Source: Aestuariirhabdus haliotis
GTDB lineage: Bacteria; Pseudomonadota; Gammaproteobacteria; Pseudomonadales; Aestuariirhabdaceae
Direction: 5' to 3'
Assembly (NCBI RefSeq): GCF_023509475.1
Contig: NZ_JAKSDZ010000010.1
Coordinates: 1-64,000, forward strand
Length of the DNA: 64,000 nucleotides
A program made the position numbers and the translations under genes. Below the pieces are notes generated by a model that was given only the letters and a program-made list of their open reading frames with translations, had not been told where the DNA came from and did no database searches. Within the stretch, counting starts at the first letter, position 1. Every line of letters starts with the position of its first letter. Below, piece by piece: positions 43,825 to 53,545 of the stretch.

Positions 43825-44262
43825 TTACCCTGATTGTTTGCCGAACATACCTTGCAGTAGCCGTTGCAGTGCCAGGCTGTTGTGTTGCTCCAGGGCCGTG
43901 CGCAGTTGGTGGGCCAGGGTGCCTTGTTGTAGGGCGACACTGGCTGGCAGATTCTCCAATGGTTCTATAGGAAGCTCGACGGGTCGGGCCAGTGCCAGAA
44001 ACGCCCGCTCAGCGAGCACGGCCTGACCCAGGCCATCCTGGCGCGACTGGTCGTGGTAACGCAGATAGCTTTCATCGGCTAACCACAGCATACAGCTGAA
44101 GCAGGCCAGATGGCGGGCACTGGGAATGCCAAACTCATCGAGTTCAAAATCGCCAATAATCTCGTCGACATAGATATCGCCCTTGCGTGGGAAATAACTA
44201 TAGAGCTTGAGCAGAATACGGGCACAATCCTGGTAGAAATCCTCGATATGAATATCAGCCAT
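43825..44262 (-). CDS. Conserved hypothetical protein, 145 aa
   Basis: A soluble protein with no signal peptide or membrane segment. The N-terminal 75 residues (DFYQDCARILLKLYSYFPRK, then DEIIGDFELDEFGIPS) look like a conserved small domain seen in gammaproteobacteria, and the C-terminal half is helical and rich in Ala, Leu and Gln. Reading frame and GC are typical of the region. No function can be given. It lies just upstream of alaA on the same strand as that gene's reading direction (60 bases after it). Confidence 0.6.
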   Translation of the reverse strand: MADIHIEDFYQDCARILLKLYSYFPRKGDIYVDEIIGDFELDEFGIPSARHLACFSCMLWLADESYLRYHDQSRQDGLGQAVLAERAFLALARPVELPIEPLENLPASVALQQGTLAHQLRTALEQHNSLALQRLLQGMFGKQSG

Positions 44263-44321
44263 CGTGGGTTTTGGGTCCTGTTGATTTAGCTTTAAAAGGC
44301 TTCCGAATGTTTGGTTATATT

Positions 44322-45536
44322 TTATTGACTGTAGGTTTTGAGGAAATGGGCCAGTTTTTCAATGGCCATCTCCAGGTCATCCACCCTGGGTAGCGTGACA
44401 ATACGGAAATGGTCGGTAGCTGGCCAGTTAAAGGCGCTGCCGTGAACCAGCAGAATTTTCTCCTGGCGAAGCAGATCCAGTACCATGCGTTCATCGTCAT
44501 AGATTGGATAACGCTTGGGATCGAGTTTGGGGAACAGGTACAAAGCGCCTTTGGGTTTGACGCAGCTGACGCCGGGAATATCATTTAACATCTCCCAGGC
44601 CCGGTTGCGCTGTTCCAGAAGCCTTCCACCAGGCAGAATAAGGTCGTTGATGCTTTGGTAGCCCCCGAGCGCGGTTTGGATCGCGAACTGGGTCGGGACA
44701 TTGGAGCACAGGCGCATGGAGGAGAGCATATCCAGACCTTCTATATAGCTCGTTGCGCGTAAGCGGTTGCCGCTGATAATCATCCAGCCGGAGCGAAAAC
44801 CGGCGGCTCGATAGGATTTGGAGAGGCCGTTAAAGGAGATGATTAACAGGTCGTCAGCTAACGAAGCCAGTGCAGTATGGGTCGCATCATCGTAGAGTAT
44901 GCGGTCATAGATCTCGTCTGCATAAACGATCAACGAGTGCTCTCGAGCGATTTGTAACAACTCTTCAAGCAGCTCGGGCGGGTAGACAGCGCCCGTAGGA
45001 TTGTTGGGGTTGATGATCACCATACCGCGGGTTTTATCGGTGATCTTGCTGCGAATATCTTCCGGATCCGGATACCAGTCGGACTGCTCATCGCACAGGT
45101 AATGAATGGGTTTGCCGCCGGACAGGCTGACTGCAGCGGTCCATAAGGGGTAGTCCGGGGCTGGGATGAGCATTTCATCGCCGTTGTTTAGTAGAGCCTG
45201 CATCGCCATAACGATCAGCTCGCTGACGCCGTTACCGATGTAGATGTCCTCGATGCCGACGTTCATTACGCCTTTCTTTTGGCAATCTTGCATCACAGCC
45301 TTACGGGCACTAAACAGGCCCTTAGAGTCACAGTAGCCCTGTGCCTGGGGTAGGTTGTGAATCACATCCTGGATGATCTCTTCTGGCGCATCAAAACCAA
45401 AGGGGGCTGGGTTGCCAATATTTAACTTGAGAACTCGATGGCCTTCTTCCTCAAGGCGTTTGGCTTCCTGTAGCACTGGTCCTCTGATGTCATAACAGAC
45501 TTCGGCCAGTTTCCCCGATTTTCTAATATCCTTCAT
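44322..45536 (-). CDS. alaA: Alanine aminotransferase AlaA-like PLP enzyme
   Basis: From ATG 45536 (MKDIRKSGKLAEVCYDIRGP) the product is 404 aa, as for E. coli AlaA, which makes alanine from pyruvate and glutamate. Fold type I landmarks are LNIGNPAPFGF, NPNNPTGAVYP, YADEIYDRILYD and the PLP lysine in FNGLSKSYRAAGFRSGW. The 87 codons upstream in the same frame reach over the start of the divergent gpx gene and are rejected. Confidence 0.93.
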   Translation of the reverse strand: MKDIRKSGKLAEVCYDIRGPVLQEAKRLEEEGHRVLKLNIGNPAPFGFDAPEEIIQDVIHNLPQAQGYCDSKGLFSARKAVMQDCQKKGVMNVGIEDIYIGNGVSELIVMAMQALLNNGDEMLIPAPDYPLWTAAVSLSGGKPIHYLCDEQSDWYPDPEDIRSKITDKTRGMVIINPNNPTGAVYPPELLEELLQIAREHSLIVYADEIYDRILYDDATHTALASLADDLLIISFNGLSKSYRAAGFRSGWMIISGNRLRATSYIEGLDMLSSMRLCSNVPTQFAIQTALGGYQSINDLILPGGRLLEQRNRAWEMLNDIPGVSCVKPKGALYLFPKLDPKRYPIYDDERMVLDLLRQEKILLVHGSAFNWPATDHFRIVTLPRVDDLEMAIEKLAHFLKTYSQ

Positions 45537-45728
45537 ACCTACTCGTTTGCTCCTGTCATTACCGGTTTGTTTTTGGTCTGTACCGGGATGCCTATCATAC
45601 GGTGTGAATGTCTCCGATGCATCCTTGTGAGAGCCGGTGTAAGACCGGTGGTACAAATTATTGATAATCTGCTTGCTTAAATACATTGTGTGCAATATAG
45701 TTTTGGAAAATAAAATAGAGAGACCGTT

Positions 45729-46217
45729 ATGAAAACAGATCTGTTCGCAATTGAATGCCAAACCATCAAAGGGGAAAATGTCACTCTGGACGAACATCGA
45801 GGCAAGGCCCTGTTAGTGGTGAATACCGCTAGCAAATGCGGTTTTACGCCTCAGTACAAAGGCTTGGAGTCATTACACAAGAAGTACCAGGATAAAGGCT
45901 TGGTGGTACTGGGCTTTCCCTGCAATCAATTTCGCGAGCAGGAGCCGGAGGGGGAGGGAGAGATCGCCAGTTTCTGCGAACGCAATTTTGGTGTCAGCTT
46001 TCCTCTGTTTGCCAAGGTTGATGTCAATGGTGAGAATACACACCCTCTGTTCTCTGCCTTGAAAACTGCCGCACCGGGTTTGCTAGGCTCCAGAGGGGTC
46101 AAATGGAATTTCACCAAGTTCCTGATAGCTCCCGACGGCAAGACAGTAAAACGCTTCGCCCCTATTACTCGTCCTGATAAGATTGAAGCAGAAATTGAGA
46201 AGCTGCTAAAAGGCTAA
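45729..46217 (+). CDS. Glutathione peroxidase
   Basis: The 162-aa protein reduces hydroperoxides using thiols. The active-site block VNTASKCGFTPQYKGLE carries C37 (not selenocysteine), and the other members of the catalytic set lie in FPCNQFREQEP and WNFTKFLIAPDG. It lacks a signal peptide and is probably cytoplasmic. It is followed at 5 bases by an OhrR-like regulator, a combination that suggests peroxide control of the pair. Confidence 0.93.
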   Translation: MKTDLFAIECQTIKGENVTLDEHRGKALLVVNTASKCGFTPQYKGLESLHKKYQDKGLVVLGFPCNQFREQEPEGEGEIASFCERNFGVSFPLFAKVDVNGENTHPLFSALKTAAPGLLGSRGVKWNFTKFLIAPDGKTVKRFAPITRPDKIEAEIEKLLKG

Positions 46218-46222
46218 AATTA

Positions 46223-46672
46223 ATGAGCACAATGGATCAGTTGAAGCTGGACAACCAGCTTTGCTTTGCTCTGTACGCCAGTTCCAGAGCTGTGACTCGT
46301 CTCTACAGGCCGCTGTTGGAGCCTCTGGGGCTGACCTATCCTCAGTATCTGGTTCTGCTGGTGCTATGGGAGCGTCGCCCTCAGGCCATCAATGTCAAAG
46401 AGCTTGGGGAGCAGCTGTTGCTGGATAGCGGTACCTTAACCCCGTTGCTAAAACGTCTGGAGCAATCCGAGCTGATTACTCGACAGCGCTGTGAGCATGA
46501 TGAGCGGGCAAGGATGATCTCTTTGACTGCGAAGGGCACGGCTCTCAGAGTACAGGCCAGCTGTATCCCCGGCAAATTGATGCAGTCATCCAGCATGCCG
46601 GCGGTGCAAGTCAGTGCTCTTCGTGATCAGCTTAAAACGCTGCTCTCGGCAATCGGGCCGGCAGAGATGTAG
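46223..46672 (+). CDS. OhrR-like MarR family organic peroxide sensor
   Basis: The 149-aa winged-helix protein carries the OhrR signature: the reactive C14 in NQLCFALYASSRAVTRLYRP (split at residue 20) and GLTYPQYLVLLVLWE, with the recognition region LDSGTLTPLLKRLEQSELI. Oxidation of the cysteine by organic peroxides releases the repressor from DNA. It probably controls the upstream peroxidase gene, which is unusual since OhrR most often pairs with ohr. No ohr gene is visible nearby. Confidence 0.88.
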   Translation: MSTMDQLKLDNQLCFALYASSRAVTRLYRPLLEPLGLTYPQYLVLLVLWERRPQAINVKELGEQLLLDSGTLTPLLKRLEQSELITRQRCEHDERARMISLTAKGTALRVQASCIPGKLMQSSSMPAVQVSALRDQLKTLLSAIGPAEM

Positions 46673-46756
46673 CGGCCGACAGGTTTCTTTCGCTGGTTTG
46701 TTTGAGCGCCGGTGCACCTGCCTATTTGGTGACCGATTGTCCGGTCGTTTCGATGT

Positions 46757-49153
46757 TTATAGGGTTGGCTGAGTATTGAAGGTTTGTTGGCCCCATCTGT
46801 TGATGCTTCTGGCTAGTTCATCTTTTCGAAACGGTTTGGAAATGTAGTCGTTCATGCCAGCATCCAGGCATTTTTGTCGATCTTCGCTAAGGGCGTTGGC
46901 GGTCAGCGCGATAATGGGTATCTCCTGGTAGGAGGGCAGGGAGCGTAATTGCCGGGTAGCTTGATAGCCATCCATCAGTGGCATGTTGCAATCCATAAAG
47001 ACCAGGTCGAACCTGTGCGCGCCGCAGAGCTCAATCGCGTGTTGGCCGTTACTGCATAAGGTAACCTTATGTCCCAATCTTTCCAGCATAGCCTGTGCGA
47101 CTTTTTGGTTGGTTTCGTTATCTTCAACCAGAAGAATGTCTACTGAGGCGTTAATTGACTCACAAGCAGTCTTGTCAGACGGCTGATGGACGACATGATA
47201 TTCCATCATTCCTGCTAACAAATGAAACAGTTCATTACGCTGAAGCGGTAATATCAATTGGGCGTCGAAACCATGGGTCTTCAGTTCGGATTCGGCCAGT
47301 AGGTCTCGTTGAGGGGCTGCAAAGATAATACTGATCTGTGGAGTGAATTCCCGGACCACTTTTGCGTTTTCTTCGGATTCTACGATGGCAAGTACATAGT
47401 TTGTATCCTGCTGTTGTCGTGCGTGAGCTTGAAGCCCTCTAGGGTCACTGAGAGACTGGTGAGGAATCTTCCAGTACGCCAAATGCTTTTCGAGCGTGTC
47501 AATTAGGCCGTGTTGGCAGAGGCAGAGTACGGCATCCGCGTTGACTCGTTCAGGGAAAGATGGCGCCGCAACAAGTGCCTTGCTGTGCGCGAAAGGAATA
47601 GTGGCGCGAAACGTACTGCCATGTCCCGGGCTGGATTCAATTTCCAAAGAGCCTTTCATGGCATCGGTCAATTTTTGACAAAGAGCCAGTCCCAAACCGG
47701 TGCCCCCATACTTGCGAGTGGTTGCCGTATCGGCCTGGGTAAAAGGCTTAAGGATGTCTTCCAGAACGTCTTCATCGATACCAATACCGGTATCATTGAC
47801 CTCAATGTTAATCGTCAATCCATCCTGTGTTTCGTCGATATAGGTAACGCAAAGCTGGACTTCGCCCTGTTCGGTAAACTTAATGGCATTGGATAGCAGG
47901 TTAGTGGTTAATTGGTGCACTCGTACAGGGTCGCCTACCACCCGTTCCGGGAGGGTGGGGTCGATATCGATCGATAGATAAAGCGATTTGCTGGCTGCGT
48001 TGTCGCTCAATAACCTGGCCGCTTGTTCGATGCAATTGCGAAGATCAAAATCGATTTGCTCCAGAGTCATTTTTCCTGAATCAAACTTGGCCAGGTCAAG
48101 AATATCGTTAAGTAGCTGGGTCAAAATGGTGGCTGAGCTATAGGCCGTTTCGAGCTGGTGACGTTGTTGCGTGGGTAGGTTTCCCTCCAATGCCAGGCTG
48201 ATCATTCCGAGCACGCCGTTGATAGGTGTGCGAATTTCATGGCTCATATTTGCCATAAAGACCGAACGTGCATTGGCCATTGATTCTGCATCATTGCGCG
48301 CCTGGTCGAGTAGTTCATTGCTGGCGATAAGTTTTCGGTTTGCCCGGCTCAAATCGGCGGTGCGTTGTTCAATGGTCGATTCCAGTTGATTGAGGTGCTT
48401 TTGCAGCTTGTCTTCGGCCGCAAGACGACGGTTAAGGTTGCCCTGAATACTGGTTATATGTTGATTGGTGGCTTCGACCAATACCCCTATTTCATCCGCT
48501 TCATGTCCATAGGGGCACGGGATAGCATCATCATCATGTTCCGGATCTCGGCGACTGATCGAATCGATCAGTTTGACCAGAGGTTTGGTTAGCATGATGT
48601 AAAAGAGCACAAGCAGGATAAATGACAATGTCAGACTGCGCACAAAGCCACTCATCAACGTAAAACCGGCACGCTTTAAAAAAGCAGATCCAATTGCAAT
48701 CGTATCCACTTTAAGGTCGAGGTACCCCAGTTCTTCATCTGGGTCATGAAGTACTTGTAAGTGTTCCCTGTATTCACGACTACTACCAAAGAGTATGTCG
48801 CTTAAGTCTCTGTAGCGGGAATCGCTACGCTCCCGCCTAGCAAATGCTAGCGTGGTTTGGGTGTTATCGACGATTTCGGCGCTGATAATAATCGGGGATT
48901 CAAGCAAGCCCAGTACCAGTTCCTGTGCAAGTTCGGAATCAATGTTATAGGCAATGCGAGAGGCGGGGTTGTGGGTGATATCTATAATGGCGCGCACTTG
49001 GCTGTCTATAGAGCGCTTTTCGTTTATATAGTCAATCCATACTTGTGCGATGCTCAGGATAGTGCCGAGGAGAAAAGCCAGGATGACAGTATTTCGAGCC
49101 TGCTTGTAAGAAAGCCGGTCGCTTAAACGGATATTCATGGGGGGCTGTTTCAT
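46757..49153 (-). CDS. Hybrid sensor histidine kinase (BarA-like layout)
   Basis: The 798-aa membrane protein has two membrane helices (about 20-40 and 170-190) flanking a periplasmic domain, a HAMP region (about 190-245), a coiled coil, a histidine kinase with H305 in MSHEIRTPINGVLGMIS, an ATPase domain (NLLSNAIKFT, NDTGIGIDED, GGTGLGLALCQ), a degenerate receiver-like part (about 535-650) and a true receiver with D721 in FMDCNMPLMDG. There is no Hpt domain, so phosphate would pass to a separate protein. The stimulus is unknown. It lies 37 bases after the hypothetical gene at 49191, on the same strand. Confidence 0.9.
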   Translation of the reverse strand: MKQPPMNIRLSDRLSYKQARNTVILAFLLGTILSIAQVWIDYINEKRSIDSQVRAIIDITHNPASRIAYNIDSELAQELVLGLLESPIIISAEIVDNTQTTLAFARRERSDSRYRDLSDILFGSSREYREHLQVLHDPDEELGYLDLKVDTIAIGSAFLKRAGFTLMSGFVRSLTLSFILLVLFYIMLTKPLVKLIDSISRRDPEHDDDAIPCPYGHEADEIGVLVEATNQHITSIQGNLNRRLAAEDKLQKHLNQLESTIEQRTADLSRANRKLIASNELLDQARNDAESMANARSVFMANMSHEIRTPINGVLGMISLALEGNLPTQQRHQLETAYSSATILTQLLNDILDLAKFDSGKMTLEQIDFDLRNCIEQAARLLSDNAASKSLYLSIDIDPTLPERVVGDPVRVHQLTTNLLSNAIKFTEQGEVQLCVTYIDETQDGLTINIEVNDTGIGIDEDVLEDILKPFTQADTATTRKYGGTGLGLALCQKLTDAMKGSLEIESSPGHGSTFRATIPFAHSKALVAAPSFPERVNADAVLCLCQHGLIDTLEKHLAYWKIPHQSLSDPRGLQAHARQQQDTNYVLAIVESEENAKVVREFTPQISIIFAAPQRDLLAESELKTHGFDAQLILPLQRNELFHLLAGMMEYHVVHQPSDKTACESINASVDILLVEDNETNQKVAQAMLERLGHKVTLCSNGQHAIELCGAHRFDLVFMDCNMPLMDGYQATRQLRSLPSYQEIPIIALTANALSEDRQKCLDAGMNDYISKPFRKDELARSINRWGQQTFNTQPTL

Positions 49154-49190
49154 AATACTGCGTAATTGATACAGCGATTAGCGGCGAGGG

Positions 49191-49979
49191 CTAATCATAG
49201 ACATTCTTCTTTTTCCAGGGATCATCTTCTGAAGTGTCTTTTTCAAGTTGTTGGCTAAGCTCGTTGGTTTTATTCATTTGAGCTTTCTGCTTGTCTGTCA
49301 TTTGCGAGAGCTTATCTTCTTCTTGCAGGTGCTTTATCAGGGCGCGGAGCTTTTTTATCTGTTCGGTATACTGGTTATTATCATTATTCTTAGTCAAGTC
49401 GGCAGAGGCCCGCATATAGTGGTGCAAGGCAAGCTTTATTTTGCCATCTCGTCGTGCCTGGGATGCCATGTTACGCAAAGCTTCATACCCTGTAACGACC
49501 AAAAAGTGTTTGATCAGTGCGTTGTATTTCTGTGCGTCAGCTTTGCTGATCCTACCCGACTTGGCACCAGTAACCAGAATTTTGTGAGAGTCCTGGAGCA
49601 GGCTTTTGATCTCTTGCGCTTGCGCTTCACTGGTAATTTGCCTGGGCTCCGCTGGAGCAGATGGAGGCGTGTTTATCTCCTCTCGGGTGATTTCTATGCG
49701 CTTTTGAACGTTAACCTGCTGCTCCTTGGTTGCAAAGGGTAGCATCTGATTCAAGGCAAACAGTTTTTCTGAGAGTAAAAATGTCAGCAAACCTTTTTGC
49801 TGATAGTTGAAGGGGAGATCAGCTTGTATGTAATCAATGCGCCGAATACGGTCGTTGCCCTCGGCGATCTTGCGGGCTCGCTGGATTTTGGCGTTTTCCA
49901 TTGCATGATTAATGTAGGCAACGCCTATGAGGCCCAGTACAACAAATACTATGATGCCGCTAATAACTAGGGGATCCAC
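49191..49979 (-). CDS. Membrane-anchored coiled-coil hypothetical protein
   Basis: The 262-aa protein has one N-terminal membrane helix (PLVISGIIVFVVLGLIGVAY), then a long charged region predicted to be mostly helical (KAQYNALIKHFLVVTGYEA..., KKLRALIKHLQEEDKLSQ) and an acidic/basic tail. I do not recognise a domain. It would face the cytoplasm or periplasm with a bulk of about 230 residues. A short hairpin (GATTAGC/GCTAATC, 49176-49196) separates it from the histidine kinase gene, which is probably co-transcribed. Confidence 0.6.
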   Translation of the reverse strand: MDPLVISGIIVFVVLGLIGVAYINHAMENAKIQRARKIAEGNDRIRRIDYIQADLPFNYQQKGLLTFLLSEKLFALNQMLPFATKEQQVNVQKRIEITREEINTPPSAPAEPRQITSEAQAQEIKSLLQDSHKILVTGAKSGRISKADAQKYNALIKHFLVVTGYEALRNMASQARRDGKIKLALHHYMRASADLTKNNDNNQYTEQIKKLRALIKHLQEEDKLSQMTDKQKAQMNKTNELSQQLEKDTSEDDPWKKKNVYD

Positions 49980-50145
49980 TCCGTTACTCCCACCTTCGGT
50001 TAACTATTAATTCACTATAACCGATGGTATCTAACAATTGTAGCCATGCGTCTAGTGTCTCATTCAAGAGGGAGGGCTTTGATGCGGACTTTTAAAGATA
50101 AAGCTGGGGAGATACTTGCAAGGGGGATAGCTACTGGGTAGGGAG

Positions 50146-50172
50146 TACCTGCGCCACAGAAGGGCGCAGGTA
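50146..50172 (-). terminator. Hairpin after arcC
   Basis: TACCTGCGCC and GGCGCAGGTA form a 10-bp stem with a 7-base loop, 28 bases past the arcC stop. There is no T run after it on the minus strand, so it may be a weak or rho-aided end. Confidence 0.5.
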
Positions 50173-50199
50173 TAGAGGAGTTGTAAGCCAAGTTTGAAC

Positions 50200-51129
50200 T
50201 TAGTGGTATTTTACATCTCCAGAGTGATCAGCACGGATAACCGTCCCGGCAGTGCCGTTTACGATATCAAGTGCTTGATCCAGGGAACCGATGCCCCCGA
50301 TTTTACCGCCTGCTCGAACAAAAGAGTTGGCTGCTTCCACTTTGGGTCCCATGGAACCGGCGGCGAAGCCATGCTCTTCCATCTGCTCGGGGGTCGCGGT
50401 CATGATGGTTTTCTGGTCAGGCTGACCCCAGTTAATGGCTACGCCTTCGACATCGGTCAACACCAGTAGAGCGTCGGCCTTCAGATCGACTGCCAACGTG
50501 GTGGAGGCGCGGTCTTTATCGACAACGGCCTCGACACCTTGCCACTTACCGCTATCGTCCTGAGATACTGGGACACCACCACCGCCAGTGCAGATAACCA
50601 TGGTGCCAGTATCAACCAGCTGCTTAATGGAATTAAGCTCGACAATGGATTTTGGCATGGGAGAAGGGACAACGCGGCGGAAATGCTCGCCATCGGCCTT
50701 CATGAAGTAGCCTTTGGTGCGGGCCAGTTCAGTCGCTTGTTCCTGGCTATAGACCGGGCCTACGAACTTATCAGGATCGGCAAACGCAGGATCTTTCGGG
50801 TCGACCACGGTTTGAGTGAATAGTCCGGCGATGTTGGCATCAGGTAGCTCGTTACGCAGCGCCTTTTCAAATTCATAACCGATCATACCCTGGGTTTCAG
50901 CGCCGAGGACGTCGAGAGGGTAGTTGCTTACCTCACGGTAGGCTTCGTTTTGCAAAGCTAATAGACCTACCTGGGGACCGTTGCCGTGGGTTAGTACTAC
51001 GGTGTGTTCTTTAGCGACCTTGGCGATGGCTTTGGCTGCTTTCTCGATATTACGCTTCTGGTTTTCGGCTTCCAGAGGCTCACCCCGTTGAAGGATGGCG
51101 TTGCCTCCGAGTGCAATGACGACTAACAT
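50200..51129 (-). CDS. arcC: Carbamate kinase
   Basis: ArcC makes ATP from carbamoyl phosphate, the energy-yielding end of the arginine deiminase pathway. The 309-aa protein has the usual length and blocks: VIALGGNAILQRGEP, TVVLTHGNGPQVGLL, ICTGGGGVPVSQDDSG and GSMGPKVEAANSFV. It is the last gene of arcABC, with 79 bases between it and arcB. Confidence 0.96.
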   Translation of the reverse strand: MLVVIALGGNAILQRGEPLEAENQKRNIEKAAKAIAKVAKEHTVVLTHGNGPQVGLLALQNEAYREVSNYPLDVLGAETQGMIGYEFEKALRNELPDANIAGLFTQTVVDPKDPAFADPDKFVGPVYSQEQATELARTKGYFMKADGEHFRRVVPSPMPKSIVELNSIKQLVDTGTMVICTGGGGVPVSQDDSGKWQGVEAVVDKDRASTTLAVDLKADALLVLTDVEGVAINWGQPDQKTIMTATPEQMEEHGFAAGSMGPKVEAANSFVRAGGKIGGIGSLDQALDIVNGTAGTVIRADHSGDVKYH

Positions 51130-51208
51130 TTTGAACTCCTCTGAAGAGGGGCGTAGCTACCCGTTTCCGGGTAGCTAGCATTTAGAACTGTCTAGAATGC
51201 GACAGGGC

Positions 51209-52210
51209 TTATTCGCCGAGAGTGGCGACCATAACAGCCTTGATGGTGTGCATGCGGTTTTCTGCTTGATCGAAAACGATAGAGGCGGCAGATTCGAAGA
51301 CATCATCGGTTACTTCGAGACCGTCGAGGCCGAACTTCTCAAAGATCTCCTCACCAACAGTCGTTTCGCGGTTGTGGAACGCAGGTAGGCAGTGCATAAA
51401 CTTCACGTTGGGGTTGCCAGTGGCTTCCATCGCTTCTTTGTTGACCTGGTATGGCTTAAGTTGCTTGATGCGCTTTTCCCACACAGAATCAGGCTCGCCC
51501 ATGGATACCCAAACATCAGTGTAGAGGAAGTCAGCGCCCTTAACAGCAGCCTTGACATCTTCGGTCAGAGTGATGGTCGCGCCAGTGGTTTTGGCAATCT
51601 CTTTCGCGATCTGGATCAGCTCTGGAACCGGACGGCACTCTTCGGGAGCAGCCATGCGGAAATCCATACCCATTTTGGCAGCACCGATCATCAGGGAATC
51701 GCCCATGTTGTTACCGCCATCACCCAGGTAAGTAAAGGTGATATCGTTCAGTTCCTTGCCGCTGTGCTCTTTCATGGTCAGGAAGTCAGCCAGAATCTGG
51801 GTGGGGTGGAACTCGTCAGTCAGACCGTTCCATACAGGTACACCAGCGTACTCAGCCAATTCTTCCACAACGGCTTGGCCAAATCCACGGTATTCGATGC
51901 CGTCGTACATACGGCCCAGAACGCGTGCGGTATCTTTCATGGATTCTTTCTTACCAATCTGTGAGCCGGTGGGGCCGAGATAGGTAACGTGAGCGCCCTG
52001 ATCGTAGGCAGCAACTTCGAAAGCGCAGCGAGTACGGGTAGAGGTCTTTTCGAAAATAAGGGCGATATTCTTACCAGTTAAGCGCTGGACTTCATTGCCA
52101 GTATACTTAGCAACCTTGAGGTCGTCAGAGAGACGAATCAAGAACGCAATCTCACGTGGAGTAAGATCTTCGAGCTTCAAGAAGTGGCGGTTGCGAAGAT
52201 TAAAAGCCAT
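51209..52210 (-). CDS. arcB: Ornithine carbamoyltransferase (catabolic)
   Basis: ArcB splits citrulline with phosphate to ornithine and carbamoyl phosphate. The 333-aa product begins at ATG 52210 ([17 protein letters not shown]) after GAAGGAA; a longer frame upstream is not supported. It has [20 protein letters not shown] (carbamoyl-phosphate binding), [10 protein letters not shown] and [14 protein letters not shown] with the catalytic Cys of HCLP. Position between arcA and arcC marks it as catabolic. Confidence 0.96.
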   Translation of the reverse strand: MAFNLRNRHFLKLEDLTPREIAFLIRLSDDLKVAKYTGNEVQRLTGKNIALIFEKTSTRTRCAFEVAAYDQGAHVTYLGPTGSQIGKKESMKDTARVLGRMYDGIEYRGFGQAVVEELAEYAGVPVWNGLTDEFHPTQILADFLTMKEHSGKELNDITFTYLGDGGNNMGDSLMIGAAKMGMDFRMAAPEECRPVPELIQIAKEIAKTTGATITLTEDVKAAVKGADFLYTDVWVSMGEPDSVWEKRIKQLKPYQVNKEAMEATGNPNVKFMHCLPAFHNRETTVGEEIFEKFGLDGLEVTDDVFESAASIVFDQAENRMHTIKAVMVATLGE

Positions 52211-52318
52211 GGTCAAATTCCTTCTTTCAAATGAGTGGGTTATTTCGCACTCAGGGTTTTGTGATCTGGGTGCGTTTGTTGATGAGGTGGCCGGGTTAGC
52301 GGCCACCCGATTGGTTAA

Positions 52319-53545
52319 TTAAATACCATCACGTTCCATTGGGCAGCTCATGCAGCGAGCTCCGCCACGACCGCGACCGAGATCTTCACCTGGAATTGGA
52401 AGTACCTTGATGCCGGCTTCTTCCATTTTCTTGATGGTATACACGTTACGCTCGTAGCCAATAACCACACCAGGACGTACAGTCAATACGTTGTTGGCGT
52501 CGTTCCATTGCTCACGCTCTGCTTCGAAGACATCACCACCGGTAGTAACCAGTCGTAGCTCTGGAACACCCAGGGCGCGAGCGATGGCGTCGGTGAAGCG
52601 GTCTTTAACACGGGTGAAGACGATTTCACCTTCAGCATTGCCAGGAGTCAGTTCCCAGGCGGCGATGTCGTCACGCATGATGTCCGGGTATACCGTGAAG
52701 CAATCCAGGTCCATGTGGGTCATCACCGTATCAAGGTGCATGCAGCTGCGGGCTTGAGGCAGTTGCAAGGCGATAACCTTGGTTGCCTGACCAGTGCGGA
52801 ACAGATTCTGAGCCAGCAGTTCAACACCCTGTGGAGTGGTACGCTCAGACATACCGATCAATACGGCACCTTTACCGATAACCAGTACGTCACCGCCCTC
52901 AATGGTAGAGAGTTCGAAGTTGCGATCTTCATCACCGAAGTAGATCTCAAAATCAGCATCTTTAAACATTGGGTGGAACTTGTAGATGGCGCGCATGTGA
53001 ACAGTTTCACGTTTACGAGCAGGTTTCATCATAGGGTTGACAGAGACGCCACCGTATACCCAGCAAGAGGTGTCACGAGTAAACAGGTGGTTGGGGATTG
53101 GGTCCATGATGAAATCAGTCTGTCCCATTACCTGCAGGGTTGGGCTGCCCAATTCAGAATTGAGCTCTGCAACAGTCAAGCCGCCAATGAGGTGAGAAGC
53201 CAGATTGTTGTTGTCCAGGCTGCTGTAATAGGCACGTACTTCCTTGGCCAGGGCTGGGCCGTAGCGGAATTGAGAAATCTGGCGGTCAAGGATCCACTCT
53301 TTGGCTTCAGGGATTGCAAGGGTTTCTGCCAGAACTTCCTTGAGCAGAAAGACCTCTACACCTTCATCGCGCAGGGTTTGTGCAAAGGCGTCATGTTCTT
53401 CGCCAGCTTGCTCTACCCTGAGCACGTCATCAAAAAGAAGGTCTTCGCAGTTGGTTGGGGTCAAGCGACGCAGTGAAAGCTCCGGACGATGTAGCAGAAC
53501 TTTGTGCAGTTGACCAATTTCAGAACCTACATAAAAGCGAGACAT
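52319..53545 (-). CDS. arcA: Arginine deiminase
   Basis: ArcA hydrolyses arginine to citrulline and ammonia. The 408-aa protein has the expected length and blocks: [40 protein letters not shown] (split: [11 protein letters not shown]), [19 protein letters not shown] with the catalytic His/Asp, and the C-terminal catalytic cysteine in [15 protein letters not shown]. It is the first gene of arcABC, and a 1.05-kb non-coding region separates it from the divergent transporter. Confidence 0.96.
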   Translation of the reverse strand: MSRFYVGSEIGQLHKVLLHRPELSLRRLTPTNCEDLLFDDVLRVEQAGEEHDAFAQTLRDEGVEVFLLKEVLAETLAIPEAKEWILDRQISQFRYGPALAKEVRAYYSSLDNNNLASHLIGGLTVAELNSELGSPTLQVMGQTDFIMDPIPNHLFTRDTSCWVYGGVSVNPMMKPARKRETVHMRAIYKFHPMFKDADFEIYFGDEDRNFELSTIEGGDVLVIGKGAVLIGMSERTTPQGVELLAQNLFRTGQATKVIALQLPQARSCMHLDTVMTHMDLDCFTVYPDIMRDDIAAWELTPGNAEGEIVFTRVKDRFTDAIARALGVPELRLVTTGGDVFEAEREQWNDANNVLTVRPGVVIGYERNVYTIKKMEEAGIKVLPIPGEDLGRGRGGARCMSCPMERDGI

